A DNA stretch of 64,000 nt from JAAXHB01 sp965214945 (GCA_965214945.1 OZ244029.1:2604001-2668000), one strand, 5' to 3'; counted from the stretch's first letter, positions 27,101-35,378 are shown. Numbers and translations: made by a program. The notes: a model not told the origin generated them from the letters alone.

Positions 27101-27669
27101 TAGTTGTAGGTGCCTTTTACGGTTACGTCTGCGGCGGCGCGTGCCGCTTCGAAATCGCCGTAGGCGCGTGTGATGCGCATAGCGACGTTGTCGGGCGCGT
27201 GGTCGTGGATCACAGCCCGTCGCTTCGGCCGAGCGGCGCCAGGCCTGTGGCTGCGCTCGCGGCCGCGCGCGTCGGCGGGTGGGTGGAGCGTCGCAGGACG
27301 CGGTTTGTAGTCGACTTCGATGAGCCTGAGAGCGGCCGCTGCCGCTGCCTCGGTCTCCGCGGCCACAGCCGCCACCTCCTCACCGACGAAGCGGACTCGG
27401 TTGCGGGCCATGGCCGAGCGATCACGGAACGGATCGCCGAGATGGAGATAGGTCTGCTCGCCGAAGTCGGCGGCCGTGACCACAGCGGCCACACCCTCTA
27501 GGGAGCGGGCGCGGGCCGTGTCGATGCTGCGGATGTCGGCGTGAGGGTGGGGGCTGCGCAGAACCCTGGCGGTGAGCGTGTCCGGCAGCTGGACGTCGGT
27601 GGTGTAGAGCGCAGTGCCCGAAGTCCGCTCATCCCATCCGGTCGGGCGAACCCGCTGGGCTAGAGCCAT
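24142..27669 (-). CDS. Molybdenum hydroxylase: fused Mo-binding and FAD-binding subunits (xanthine dehydrogenase family)
   Basis: A 1175-residue fusion of two subunits that are usually separate. Residues 1 to about 760 form the molybdopterin subunit, with AVGGGFGAKAKAGSHE, PPASFRGYGNPQ and catalytic Glu726 in GAKGLGE. After an Arg/Pro-rich linker, residues from about 850 form the FAD subunit with IAGGTDLLVAARQG and ATVGGNLLQQKRC. The FAD part has an extra cysteine-rich insert, Cys965, 974, 982, 984 and 1003. This resembles the [4Fe-4S] insert of 4-hydroxybenzoyl-CoA reductase beta and of PaoB. The 2Fe-2S subunit gene lies 18 bp upstream. The substrate is an aromatic, N-heterocyclic or aldehyde compound that cannot be specified. 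Confidence 0.9.
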   Translation of the reverse strand: MALAQRVRPTGWDERTSGTALYTTDVQLPDTLTARVLRSPHPHADIRSIDTARARSLEGVAAVVTAADFGEQTYLHLGDPFRDRSAMARNRVRFVGEEVAAVAAETEAAAAAALRLIEVDYKPRPATLHPPADARGRERSHRPGAARPKRRAVIHDHAPDNVAMRITRAYGDFEAARAAADVTVKGTYNYPPAAHVCLEPHSAVARWDPGAERLCLWLSTQAPYFVRKEVAHMLGLRIDQVRTHPAAVGGGFGAKAKAGSHEVIAAALAMRVPGRPVRLVLDRAEEFAATAVRHPFRVELTTGVSSDGRLTHREGRIGVDNGAYNHAGPSVAVYATMLAANLYRLEGCETTAKLVYTNRQPPASFRGYGNPQMTFAMESQIDELAGQLGIDRIDLRLRNACRDGDVTLTGWRLGTARLAECLERARAEIGWDAKQELAGSGQGVGVAAAIHVSGANAFEHSELSEAAVDVLTDGTARVRFAGSDAGTGQATLLRQIVSHELGIAFDDVSATMMDSHNAPLDLGAWSSRGTVWGGHATADASRRAAQIIKRAAAEKFGSSASRVRLVDGEARYGADAVSVGDLVALTEQGAASGQISAEGSYLTDVDKMDKQTGRSHFTPAYGICVQAVEVKVDRDTGEVRVTDVVSVHDSGAALNPAAAQGQVTGAVAMGLGAALGEELVYEQGRLVNPSLAEYAASRAADLPAIRAVLLDGYDSAGPYGAKGLGEIGLVPTPAAVANAVAHATGVRVRDLPITPDKLRGFTRASPLEGARPAFADRAQAPAAARPRLVLRRPRLWWTELLRRLYPLGVFWLLDRCGARGTRRRLAAPALAPEHTVQSVQRPATVAETTTAKASVAASDGGPGDYIAGGTDLLVAARQGLRSPVHLIDVTSVRSMRRLRQTPDGGLSIGAAVTLEDLRRHVLASDPAEGSLNGDSMLADLLKALATHQIRELATVGGNLLQQKRCSFYRNGFPCYKRGGWKCPCYAVLGDHRFQHAVIGGHRCQAVTPSDLATGLLALGAAALTASPSSGKPIRRLPIGRLYKGPGEPALAPGELLTAVEVSAEARARRAAFEKLAGYSGDFAVCSAAVSLRLADDGHTVASARIALGAVAPVPYRARRSERRLIGASLQDTTALAETASAWAVEAHPLPRNAWKVDAASGLLRRALMRLTPKLT

Positions 27670-27687
27670 CAGCAGCGGCTCTGGGCG

Positions 27688-28173
27688 CTACTGGGGCGCG
27701 CGGCGGGTGGCCGACTCCGCCGCCAGCGCGTCGACGATTCCGCCGTAGCCGGTGCACCTGCAGAAGTTCCCGGCAAGGGCCGTCCTCAAAGCTGCTGGCG
27801 ACAGGGTGCCGTCGGCGGTGCTGTCCGGCGAGCCCGTCTCAGCGAGCATCTGCCAGCTGCGCGCCACCATCCCGGGGGTGCAGTACCCGCACTGCAGGCC
27901 GCCAAGATCGGCGAAGGCCTCCCGAAGCGGCTTTGCGTCGGCTGCAATGCCTTCGACGGTGCGCACCGGCTCGTCCACACGCAGAGCCAGCACCAAGCAC
28001 GACGGCAGCGCCCGGTCGCCCACCAGTACGGTGCACGCCCCGCAGTCGCCCCGCCCGCAGGCGTCCTTGGCGCCCGTTAGCCCTAGCCGGTCGCGCAGCA
28101 CGTCCAGCAGACGAGCCGCCGGAGGCACGTCCACTGTCACGGCCTCGCCGTTTACGTTGAGGCCTATGAGCAC
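27688..28173 (-). CDS. 2Fe-2S subunit of the molybdenum hydroxylase
   Basis: The 161-residue small electron-transfer subunit with two [2Fe-2S] clusters. The plant-type motif ACGRGDCGACTV has Cys39, Cys44 and Cys47, with Cys59 as fourth ligand. The helical C-terminal half holds QCGYCTPG and NFCRCTGYGG. GTG 28173 is the start. It directly precedes the fused Mo-FAD gene and forms a two-gene operon that supplies all three redox modules. Confidence 0.95.
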   Translation of the reverse strand: MLIGLNVNGEAVTVDVPPAARLLDVLRDRLGLTGAKDACGRGDCGACTVLVGDRALPSCLVLALRVDEPVRTVEGIAADAKPLREAFADLGGLQCGYCTPGMVARSWQMLAETGSPDSTADGTLSPAALRTALAGNFCRCTGYGGIVDALAAESATRRAPQ

Positions 28174-28196
28174 TCTGCGACCCTAGCCCGCCGGCT

Positions 28197-28332
28197 CCGG
28201 TTGGTTCAGTGGCCCCGGCGCGGTGGGTTCAGCGACAGCAGCCCGGTGGCCCCGGTTGGTTCAGTGGCCCCGGCGCGGCGGCCCCAGCGCGGTCTGGCGG
28301 CCCTAGCCCACCGGCCCCAGCGCGGTCTGGCG
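28197..28332. repeat. Nested GC-rich direct repeats upstream of the ADP-forming ligase
   Basis: A perfect 27-bp repeat beginning ccggttggttcagtggcc is at 28197-28223 and 28252-28278. A perfect 20-bp repeat (ggccccagcgcggtctggcg) is at 28280-28299 and 28313-28332. They fill the divergent spacer between the 2Fe-2S gene and the ligase. They create a spurious N-terminal extension of the ligase frame. Confidence 0.95.
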
Positions 28333-28371
28333 CGCAGCTGTGGAACACCGGCGCATCTACTATCGCTAGCC

Positions 28372-30543
28372 GTGCGCCTCGAGAGACTGATCAATCCGCG
28401 CTCGGTGGCGGTGGTGGGCGCCTCAGAGCGCCCCTCTATCGGGCGTTCGGTGGTGGAGAACCTTCAGCTTCAGGGCTTCGCCGGGAAGATCACGCCGGTG
28501 AACCCGAAGTACCACCGGGTGCTCGGGCTGGAGTGCCGCCCCGGACTGCTACACCTCGACGCGCCGCCCGACGTGGTGGTGTTCTGCCTGAGCCACGCTC
28601 GCGTGGCTGAGCCGTACCGGCTGCTTCCCGAGATTGGAGCGGGCGCGACGGTGATATTCGACGGAGGCTTCGCTGAGGCAGGCGACGACGGCCGCAGGCT
28701 CCAGGAGGAGATCGCCAGCATCAGCCGAGAGGCCGGCATCGCCCTGTGCGGCCCGAACTGCATGGGCGTGCTCAACCCAGCCCGCGGCGTGAGCGCATAC
28801 GCCCAGCTGGTCCACGACCCGGCTCAGCTTCCGGGCAACGTCGGACTGGTGTCGCAGAGCGGATCGGTGTGCATCGCCATGATGACCGACACGCGGCGCT
28901 TCGGCTTCTCGGTGGTCGTTTCGTCCGGCAACGAGGCTGTGGTGACGACGGCCGACTACATCGAATACCTGGTCGACGATCCCGCCACCGCGGTGATCGC
29001 CGTGTTCACCGAGTCGGTAGCCAACGGCGAGCGTTACACCGCGGCGCTCGACGCGGCGGCTGCGGCCGGCAAACCGGTCGTGGTGCTAAAGGCCGGGCGC
29101 ACCGCCCGGGCGCGGCAGGCCATCGTCAGCCACACCGGCGGGCTCAGCGGCGGCTCGAAAGTCTTCTCAGCGGTGCTGCGAGCCCATCGGGCCATCGAGG
29201 TTGACGGGCTCGACGAGCTGACTGAGGTCGTGGCCGCGTGCCAGGCCGCTCGCCTGCCCTCCGGCAACCGCGCCGCGGTGGTGACCGCCTCGGGAGGGCT
29301 GGCAGAACTCGCGCTCGACGCTGCCGACGTCGCAGGGATCGAGCTGCCGCCGCTGTCGCCGGCCGACCGGGCGGCCGTTGAGTGTTTCATGGGGCCTCTG
29401 GCTGGTGACGGCAACCCTCTCGACGCCTGGGGCAGCGGCCAGTTCACCGTGAACCTTCCTCAGGCGCTGGCCGTGACACGCGCTTCGGCCGACTTCGACG
29501 TGGTGGTATTGACCCACGACGCTTTCGACGGCCAGCCGATCGGCGGTGCCGACGCCGCTGAGGGTTACACGCCGCTGCTGGCCGCCTCCGCTGCGGTGAG
29601 CGACAAGCCGCACTACCAGATCAACACCCGTCCGGGGCTGATGCACCGCGACCAGGTGGCGGTGCTCGCCGCTGCGGGCGGCGCTGCGCTCGGCGGGTTG
29701 CACCAGGGGCTCGCAGCGATCTCCCGCCTGGCTTGGCACTCACAGTGGGCTCGCCGGCCAGCGCTGGCAGAGACCCCATCGCTGGGGCTGGTGGACAGCG
29801 TTTGCCGAGAACGCGGCGAAGTCGGCCGATCCGGTCGGGCTGCGATCAACGAGCACGACTCGATGACAATCCTGCAGGCCTACGGCGTTCCAGTGGTCCA
29901 GCGCCACATGGCACCTGCGCCCGACGGTGCGGCCGGGCGTAAAGCCGGGTTCGCCAAAGCGCTGGCGGCTGCGAAGCGGATCGGGTTTCCGGTGGTGCTC
30001 AAGGCCGTGTCGGACGAGATCGCCCACAAGTCTGAGCGCGCGCTGGTGCTCACCGGCATCGCGGACGCAGCCGCGCTGGAAAAGGCGTGGAGCGAGCTGG
30101 CCTCGCGCGTCAGCGCGCTTGCCGAGAACGTGGAAGGGGTGCTCGTGGCCGAGATGCTCAGCGGCGGAGTGGAAGTGTTAGTCGGCGTGAGCCGCGACCC
30201 GGTGTTCGGGCTGACGGCGGCGTTTAGCCTCGGCGGGATCGCCGCCGACCTGGCCGGTGACGACGACACGGCTCTGCGACCGCTGCCGTTGCGGGCGGAC
30301 GATGCCGAAGCGATGATTGGCGAGGTGCGCGCCGCTCCGCTGCTGCACGGCTTCCGGGGCGCTCCGCCCGCAGACATCTCGGCGCTGGCAGAGTGCATCG
30401 AGGCCGTTGCCTGCTTCGCCTGGGCCGAGCGCGACCGCATAGCTGAGATCGACCTCAATCCGGTGATCGTCGGGCCTATCGGCGAGGGCTGCGCAGCAGC
30501 CGACGCCCTGATCGTGCCCCTATTTTGTGGCGACACGAGCTAG
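28372..30543 (+). CDS. ADP/NDP-forming acyl-CoA synthetase
   Basis: A 723-residue single-chain ligase of the acetate-CoA ligase (ADP-forming) family, interconverting an acyl-CoA plus NDP/Pi with the acid, CoA and NTP. The order is a CoA-binding Rossmann domain (NPRSVAVVGASERPSIG), a flavodoxin-like ligase domain with SQSGSV, SSGNEAVVTTADYIEYL and SHTGGLSGG (probable phospho-His), and a C-terminal ATP-grasp domain (GFPVVLKAVSDEIAHKSE, EIDLNPV). GTG 28372 gives the family N-terminus; the frame upstream is repeat sequence. It ends 8 bp before the crotonase gene and is likely co-transcribed with it. Confidence 0.92.
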   Translation: MRLERLINPRSVAVVGASERPSIGRSVVENLQLQGFAGKITPVNPKYHRVLGLECRPGLLHLDAPPDVVVFCLSHARVAEPYRLLPEIGAGATVIFDGGFAEAGDDGRRLQEEIASISREAGIALCGPNCMGVLNPARGVSAYAQLVHDPAQLPGNVGLVSQSGSVCIAMMTDTRRFGFSVVVSSGNEAVVTTADYIEYLVDDPATAVIAVFTESVANGERYTAALDAAAAAGKPVVVLKAGRTARARQAIVSHTGGLSGGSKVFSAVLRAHRAIEVDGLDELTEVVAACQAARLPSGNRAAVVTASGGLAELALDAADVAGIELPPLSPADRAAVECFMGPLAGDGNPLDAWGSGQFTVNLPQALAVTRASADFDVVVLTHDAFDGQPIGGADAAEGYTPLLAASAAVSDKPHYQINTRPGLMHRDQVAVLAAAGGAALGGLHQGLAAISRLAWHSQWARRPALAETPSLGLVDSVCRERGEVGRSGRAAINEHDSMTILQAYGVPVVQRHMAPAPDGAAGRKAGFAKALAAAKRIGFPVVLKAVSDEIAHKSERALVLTGIADAAALEKAWSELASRVSALAENVEGVLVAEMLSGGVEVLVGVSRDPVFGLTAAFSLGGIAADLAGDDDTALRPLPLRADDAEAMIGEVRAAPLLHGFRGAPPADISALAECIEAVACFAWAERDRIAEIDLNPVIVGPIGEGCAAADALIVPLFCGDTS

Positions 30544-30551
30544 AGACGACA

Positions 30552-31388
30552 ATGACCGCTGAGCACACCGAAGACGGCCGTGTTGTTCATGAGACCGACG
30601 GCCCGGTCAGCATCATCACCATCGACCGGCACCACAAGCTCAACGCCATCAGCCCTTCGCTCATGCACGCCTGGTGGCACGCACTACGGGCCGCTGAAGC
30701 GGACGAGACCACCAGCGTGGTGCTGCTGCGCTCGGAGGGCCGGAGCTTCTGCGTGGGCTTCGACATCTCGGGCCAGCCCGACCCCGACCACCGGAGCTAC
30801 GGCAACGACGCTCTCGGCAGGCACGCCATGCTGGCTGAGGGTTTGGAGTTCATGCTGGCGCACTGGTACCTGCGCAAGCCGGTGATCGCCGCCGTGCAGG
30901 GCCATGCCTTGGGCGGAGGGTGCGAGATTGCCTTGCTGTGCGACATCACCATCGCGGCTGACGACGCCCGGTTCGGCGAGCCCGAGATCAGGTTCTCCGA
31001 TCCGGGGCCGGGCCTGGTGATGCCGTGGATCATCGGCTTCAAGCGGGCCCGCGAGCTGCTGTACCTCGGCGACATGATCGACGCCGCCGAGGCTTTGCGC
31101 ATTGGGATGGTCAACCGGGTGGTGCCCGCTGAGGATCTGCGCTCGGCGTCGCTGGCTTACGCCCACCGGATGGCGCTGATAGCCCCGGAGGCTCTGGCCG
31201 CCGTCAAGCTCGGGATCAACCGAGGCGCTGATGCGGCCGGCTTCCGCTCGGCTCTTCACGCCGGCCTCGATGTGGTGGCCCCCGTCTACGCCGCGGAGAC
31301 CACCGTAGGTGAGGAGTTCCGCGACCGAGCTGCCCGAGACGGCCTCAAGGCCGCGTTGGCGTGGAGACGAGCCCAGTTCGACCAATAA
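30552..31388 (+). CDS. Enoyl-CoA hydratase/isomerase (crotonase) family
   Basis: A 278-residue crotonase with the oxyanion-hole segments SFCVGFDISG and QGHALGGGCEIALLCD and both expected acidic residues retained (GGGCE and FGEPEIRF), so it is probably catalytically competent. ATG 30552 lies 8 nt after the ligase stop; an in-frame ATG at 30525 overlaps the ligase and is less likely. It may hydrate the enoyl-CoA made from the acid activated by its neighbour, but the substrate is unknown. Confidence 0.9.
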   Translation: MTAEHTEDGRVVHETDGPVSIITIDRHHKLNAISPSLMHAWWHALRAAEADETTSVVLLRSEGRSFCVGFDISGQPDPDHRSYGNDALGRHAMLAEGLEFMLAHWYLRKPVIAAVQGHALGGGCEIALLCDITIAADDARFGEPEIRFSDPGPGLVMPWIIGFKRARELLYLGDMIDAAEALRIGMVNRVVPAEDLRSASLAYAHRMALIAPEALAAVKLGINRGADAAGFRSALHAGLDVVAPVYAAETTVGEEFRDRAARDGLKAALAWRRAQFDQ

Positions 31389-31405
31389 CCGCGGCGGCAT
31401 CAGCC

Positions 31406-31443
31406 GTTGCCGGAGATCCCCCAGGTTGCCGGAGATCCCCCAG
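31406..31443. repeat. Perfect 19-bp tandem repeat after the crotonase gene
   Basis: The unit gttgccggagatcccccag is present at 31406-31424 and 31425-31443 in the convergent spacer between the crotonase and ETF genes. A looser ggcagcgctccc/ggcagcgcgtccc pair follows. Confidence 0.95.
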
Positions 31444-31523
31444 GGGGAGCGCTGCCAGCAGGGGACGCGCTGCCAAGATCCCGACGGATCGGGCAGGAGG
31501 ATCGGGCTGGTGCTCGGACGCGG

Positions 31524-33449
31524 CTAAGCGGGCGGCGCCACGGTGAGAGCGCGGGCGGTCAGTTCGGCGGTCAGGCGAGGGACGACCTGCTCCCAAGGGC
31601 CCACGATGCCCACATCCACCTGATCGAATATCTCGGCGGAGGGGTTGGAATTGACCGCCAGGATCACTCCGGCGTTGCGGATGCCGACGGTGTGGTTGAA
31701 GCGTCCGCTGGAGCCGACCGCCACCAGCAGCCTGGGCGCCACGGCGTGACCGGTGACCCCGATCTGGCGGTTGCGGGGCAGCCAGGCCTTGTCGGTGACC
31801 TTGCGGGTGCCGCCCAAAGCGGCACCGCCCAAAGCAGCGCACAGCTCGTCGATCACCGGATAACCCGCAGGGTCGACCCCCTGCCCGAGCGCGACTATCG
31901 CCGCGGCGCGGCGCAGCTCGCCCACATCGGAGTCGTCGCGCTCAACTGAGACGGTGCGCACACGGGCCGGCTCGGGCGCGGCGAGCATCTGCATCTCCGG
32001 GGTCGGTGCAGCAGGGCGCGGCGGCCGTCGGTTGAGCACGCCGGGGCGTATCGTTGCCATCTGCACCGGCGAGCGAGACCGGATCGGCGCTTCGACCTGA
32101 CCGCCGAAAGCCGGCTTCCAGGCGACCAGCCGACCGTCGCCGCCGATCTCGATGCCCACGGCGTCGCCTGTGAGCCCCCATCCGCAGCGGGCGGCCACCA
32201 CTGACGCTACGACCCGGCCCGAGCGGGTGCCCTCAGTCAGCAGCGCCCATGGGAGCTCCGCGTTGGCTGCGGCGGCCAGCGCGTCGGCCAGCTCGACGGG
32301 CTCAGCGGGCTGGCCTGGAACGGCCGCCGGGATCACCAGCAGGCGGTCGGCGCCGGCCGCTCCCAAGCAGGCCAGCGTGTGGTGCTGGCCGGGGTCGACG
32401 GCCACTGAACCGCCGAAGGAGGCCAGGCCGCTCTCGGTGGTGACTGCGGTCACCGTGGCAGGGGTGCCTTCATCGGACATGGCGCGGGCAAGCTCGGCGG
32501 CTTCGCCGAGCAGCTCAGCGCCGATGTCGGCACCCGTAAAGAAACACCACAGCTCGTGCCTGCCGGCTGGCGCGGGTCGGCCCATCTCGTTTCGCACTGA
32601 GCCGGCCGCAGCCGAACCGTCCTGAACAGAGCCGCCCGCAGCCGAGCTGGCCGTGTCGACGGCGGCGGACGACGCGCCGTCGGAGAACGCTCCCAGCTTC
32701 ACCAGCAAGTCCACGGCTTCCGGCACGGACGCGGCTCTCACGGGATTTCGGGTCGGTTTGAGCACCCGCACCGGCCCGACCGAAGTCGGCGATCCCGCAG
32801 CCCCTAGCTGGTCGGACGCAACGCCAAGATCAGCGGCGGCGAGGCGCGAGATGCGCTCCGCGGCCACGGCGTCGCGCTGTTCGGGGGGCGCCTTGGACGG
32901 GTAGGTGAGCCGCTCGGCTGCCGACAGCATCACAGGCAGCCGGCCGGTGACAACACGAAAGCCGTGGTCGGTCTCCAGGCGGGCCGTAAACGAGCCGCCA
33001 GACCCATCGTGGATCTCAAGGCCCCGCACACCGGCAGCGAAAGGCAGGCCCAGCAGCTCGGCGATCTCGGGGGGCACTTGGCCGGTGTCGGCGTCAAGGG
33101 AGTTGAGCCCGGCGAGCACCAGGTCGAACGGCCCTTCCAGCCGCAGCGCCGCGGCGAGCGCCCTGGCGGTGGCCAGCGTGTCGCTTCCGGCGAGCGCCGG
33201 ATCGCAGACGTGAACACCGCGGCTGGCCCCGGCAGCGATCATCTCGCGCAGCGTGTCCTCAGCCGGCGGCGGCCCCATCGTGAACACGACCACCTCGCCG
33301 TCATCGCCGGCGAGCTCCAGCGCTTTGGCGTTGGCCCGGCGGCAGTAGGCGTTGGTCTCCAGCGGCACGCCGCGGCGCACAACCCGCCCGTCGGCCATAC
33401 GGAAATGGGAAGGCGCAGTGATCTGCTTGGACAGAACGGCGATGCGCAT
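31524..33449 (-). CDS. Fused electron-transfer flavoprotein (beta + alpha)
   Basis: A single 641-residue chain joining ETF beta and ETF alpha, which shuttle electrons from acyl-CoA dehydrogenases to the quinone pool. Residues 1 to about 245 have the beta fold (RIAVLSKQI, LETNAYCRRANAKALEL, DTGQVPPEIAELLGLP). A low-complexity Ala/Ser linker spans about 265-290. The alpha part follows with its FAD-binding C-terminus: PRNRQIGVTGHAVAP, SGRFNHTVGIRNAG, ILAVNSNPSAEIFDQVD and VGIVGPW. The ATG is at 33449, with a GTG one codon before. No ETF-QO gene is adjacent. Confidence 0.9.
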   Translation of the reverse strand: MRIAVLSKQITAPSHFRMADGRVVRRGVPLETNAYCRRANAKALELAGDDGEVVVFTMGPPPAEDTLREMIAAGASRGVHVCDPALAGSDTLATARALAAALRLEGPFDLVLAGLNSLDADTGQVPPEIAELLGLPFAAGVRGLEIHDGSGGSFTARLETDHGFRVVTGRLPVMLSAAERLTYPSKAPPEQRDAVAAERISRLAAADLGVASDQLGAAGSPTSVGPVRVLKPTRNPVRAASVPEAVDLLVKLGAFSDGASSAAVDTASSAAGGSVQDGSAAAGSVRNEMGRPAPAGRHELWCFFTGADIGAELLGEAAELARAMSDEGTPATVTAVTTESGLASFGGSVAVDPGQHHTLACLGAAGADRLLVIPAAVPGQPAEPVELADALAAAANAELPWALLTEGTRSGRVVASVVAARCGWGLTGDAVGIEIGGDGRLVAWKPAFGGQVEAPIRSRSPVQMATIRPGVLNRRPPRPAAPTPEMQMLAAPEPARVRTVSVERDDSDVGELRRAAAIVALGQGVDPAGYPVIDELCAALGGAALGGTRKVTDKAWLPRNRQIGVTGHAVAPRLLVAVGSSGRFNHTVGIRNAGVILAVNSNPSAEIFDQVDVGIVGPWEQVVPRLTAELTARALTVAPPA

Positions 33450-33570
33450 CACGGGCCTAGCCGAGAGCCGCGCCCCGCGGACGACGGCCGTTCAAACCCG
33501 TGGCACATGCAGGGGCAAACGTTACAGGAGCGGGCCCCGCGACGATCGTAGTGTCCGGCGGGCCGATCAG

Positions 33571-33669
33571 AAGACATGGCAGCTCAAAAGACATGGCAGC
33601 TCAAAAGACATCGTCGAGACAGAGCCAAGGTCGAGACAGAATCAAGAAGGTCACAGAATCAAGAAGGTC
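33571..33669. repeat. Nested 17-bp tandem repeats after the oxalyl-CoA-synthetase-like gene
   Basis: The unit aagacatggcagctcaa is repeated perfectly at 33571-33587 and 33588-33604, with a partial third. The unit acagaatcaagaaggtc is repeated perfectly at 33636-33652 and 33653-33669. A gtcgagacaga pair lies between. The block ends 8 bp from the ligase stop codon and is AT-richer than its surroundings. Confidence 0.95.
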
Positions 33670-33677
33670 AAGGTCGG

Positions 33678-35291
33678 CTAGAGGGTGAGGCCGAGGCGGT
33701 CGGCTAACCCTGTTCGCTGAAGCTTGCCGGTGGGGCCTTTGGGGAGTTCGTCGAGCATGAGTATCCGTCTCGGCGTCTTGAACGCGGCAAGCGACGCCGA
33801 CAGATGTCGGCGAAGGTCGGATTCGCCGACCAGCGCGCCCTGCTCGAGCACTACCGCTGCGGCCACCTCCTCGCCGAGCTTCGGATGCGGCATGGCGAAA
33901 GTCACCGCCTGAGCCACTTGCGGATGGCTGAGCAGCGCCTCGTCCACCTCCAGCGGCGACACTTTCTCGCCGCCACGGTTGATTTGCTCCTTCAGCCGCC
34001 CGGTGATGAACACGTAGCCGTCGTCGTCGACGTATCCCTCGTCGCCGGTGCGGAACCATCCGCCGGTGAATGCTTCGGCGTTGGCGGATGGGTTGTTCTC
34101 GTAGCCGTCGGTGACGGTTTCGCCCCTAATGGCGATCTCGCCCCGACGGCCTGCGGCTTGCACAGGGCGGCCGTCGCCGTCGACGACCGCTAGCTCAAGG
34201 CCGGCGGGCAGCCCCACTGAGCGGGGCTTAGCCGTGCCGGGGGGCAGCGGGTTGGCGCACATCTGGTGGGCGGCTTCGGTCATGCCGTAGGCCTCGATCA
34301 CGGGCACGCCGAACAGCTCGGTCAGCGCATTCAGCACCGGCGCGGGCAGTGACGCCGACGACGACCGCACGAAACGCAAGCCCGCAGCTCGGGCAGCGTC
34401 TCGGTGGCGCGTCGAGCGGGCGATCACCATCTGGTGCATGGTCGGCACTGCCGTGTAATAGGTGGGTCGCAGAGAGCGCAACCAGCCGAAGAAAGCGAAG
34501 GCATCAAAGCCGGACGTGCACACGGTCGAGCCGCCCGCCGCCAACGGCGCCAGCAGCGCGGCCATCAGTCCGTGAATGTGGAACAGCGGCATCACGTTGA
34601 GCGACCGGTCGGAGGGCGTCAGCGCCAGCGACTCGCCGATCGCCGACGCGGAGCGGACCAGGTGACGCTGGCGCAGCGGAACGATCTTGGGCCTCGAGGT
34701 GGTGCCAGATGTGTGCAGCACCAAAGCGATGTCGTCCGCGCCGGGCTCGCGGCCTACGGCGAGGCCCGAGCGAGCCGGGAGACCGGCGGGCGGACGGGCG
34801 CCTGGAGGATTCTCGGCGGTCAGATCGAGCTGGCCGGAGGTTCCGGTGAGCGTCAGTGAAAGCACGGGCGCCTTGACGCGGGCCGCGGCCCGACCTGCTG
34901 ACAACTGTGGCGCTGCGGACGTCCTGGCGGCCGTTTCCCGTGCTGCAGCCTCGCGGGCTTCGGCACCGGTGTCGCCGGGCTGAGTGATCAAGGCTGCGAC
35001 GCCCAGGTCGCGCATGCCGAACTGCAGCTCGCCGATGCGGTACTTCGGATTGAGCGGCGCAGCGCAACCCGTCGAAGCTGCCGCCAGGAACGCTGCGGCC
35101 ATTTCCGGGCCGTTGGGCATCACCAGGGCGATCCGGTCTTTCGCGCCGAGCCCGAATCGGCGGAGCTGACCGCTGAGCCGGTCGGTCTCGGCCCGGAGTT
35201 CTGCGTGAGTCAGCACCAAACCCTCGACGTTCATGAGGGCCGGGTCGTTGTCGGCACCCTTGTTGAGCAGCTCCCGAACCGTGCCGGTCAT
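33678..35291 (-). CDS. AMP-forming CoA ligase, oxalyl-CoA synthetase (AAE3/Pcs60)-like
   Basis: A 537-residue ANL ligase. The motif HTSGTTSRPK, NVMPLFHIHGLMAALLAPL, YYTAVPTMHQMV, RFVRSSSASLPAPV and EAYGMTEAAHQM are the distinctive sequence blocks of the oxalate-CoA ligase/AAE3 group. The C-terminal part has GWFRTGDEGYVDDDGYVFITGR, KEQINRGGEKVSP and the catalytic Lys in LPKGPTGKLQR. Substrate assignment to oxalate is by similarity; no formyl-CoA transferase or oxalyl-CoA decarboxylase is adjacent. Start ATG 35291; a diverged copy of its start region lies upstream. Confidence 0.85.
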   Translation of the reverse strand: MTGTVRELLNKGADNDPALMNVEGLVLTHAELRAETDRLSGQLRRFGLGAKDRIALVMPNGPEMAAAFLAAASTGCAAPLNPKYRIGELQFGMRDLGVAALITQPGDTGAEAREAAARETAARTSAAPQLSAGRAAARVKAPVLSLTLTGTSGQLDLTAENPPGARPPAGLPARSGLAVGREPGADDIALVLHTSGTTSRPKIVPLRQRHLVRSASAIGESLALTPSDRSLNVMPLFHIHGLMAALLAPLAAGGSTVCTSGFDAFAFFGWLRSLRPTYYTAVPTMHQMVIARSTRHRDAARAAGLRFVRSSSASLPAPVLNALTELFGVPVIEAYGMTEAAHQMCANPLPPGTAKPRSVGLPAGLELAVVDGDGRPVQAAGRRGEIAIRGETVTDGYENNPSANAEAFTGGWFRTGDEGYVDDDGYVFITGRLKEQINRGGEKVSPLEVDEALLSHPQVAQAVTFAMPHPKLGEEVAAAVVLEQGALVGESDLRRHLSASLAAFKTPRRILMLDELPKGPTGKLQRTGLADRLGLTL

Positions 35292-35378
35292 AGCCGGAAC
35301 AGGCTAAGCGCCCGTTTCATGCTCTCGTTGCCGGAGAGCATGGACCGAAGCGTGCCAGGTCATAGCCGGAACAGGCTA
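35281..35378. repeat. Duplicated stop-to-start junction between the reductase and CoA ligase genes
   Basis: The element gtgccggtcatagccggaac with aggcta (35281-35306, holding the ligase ATG) recurs at 35352-35378 with one extra base, where it holds the reductase stop TAG (35376-35378). The 45 bp between the copies reads on the minus strand like a diverged copy of the reductase 3' end (residues SML...KR before the stop). The whole unit looks like a decayed tandem duplication of about 71 bp. Confidence 0.85.

Noticed and set aside
28201..28371. N-terminal extension of the ADP-forming ligase frame (VQWPRRGG...)
   Set aside because: It is translated intergenic repeats; the family N-terminus starts at GTG 28372.
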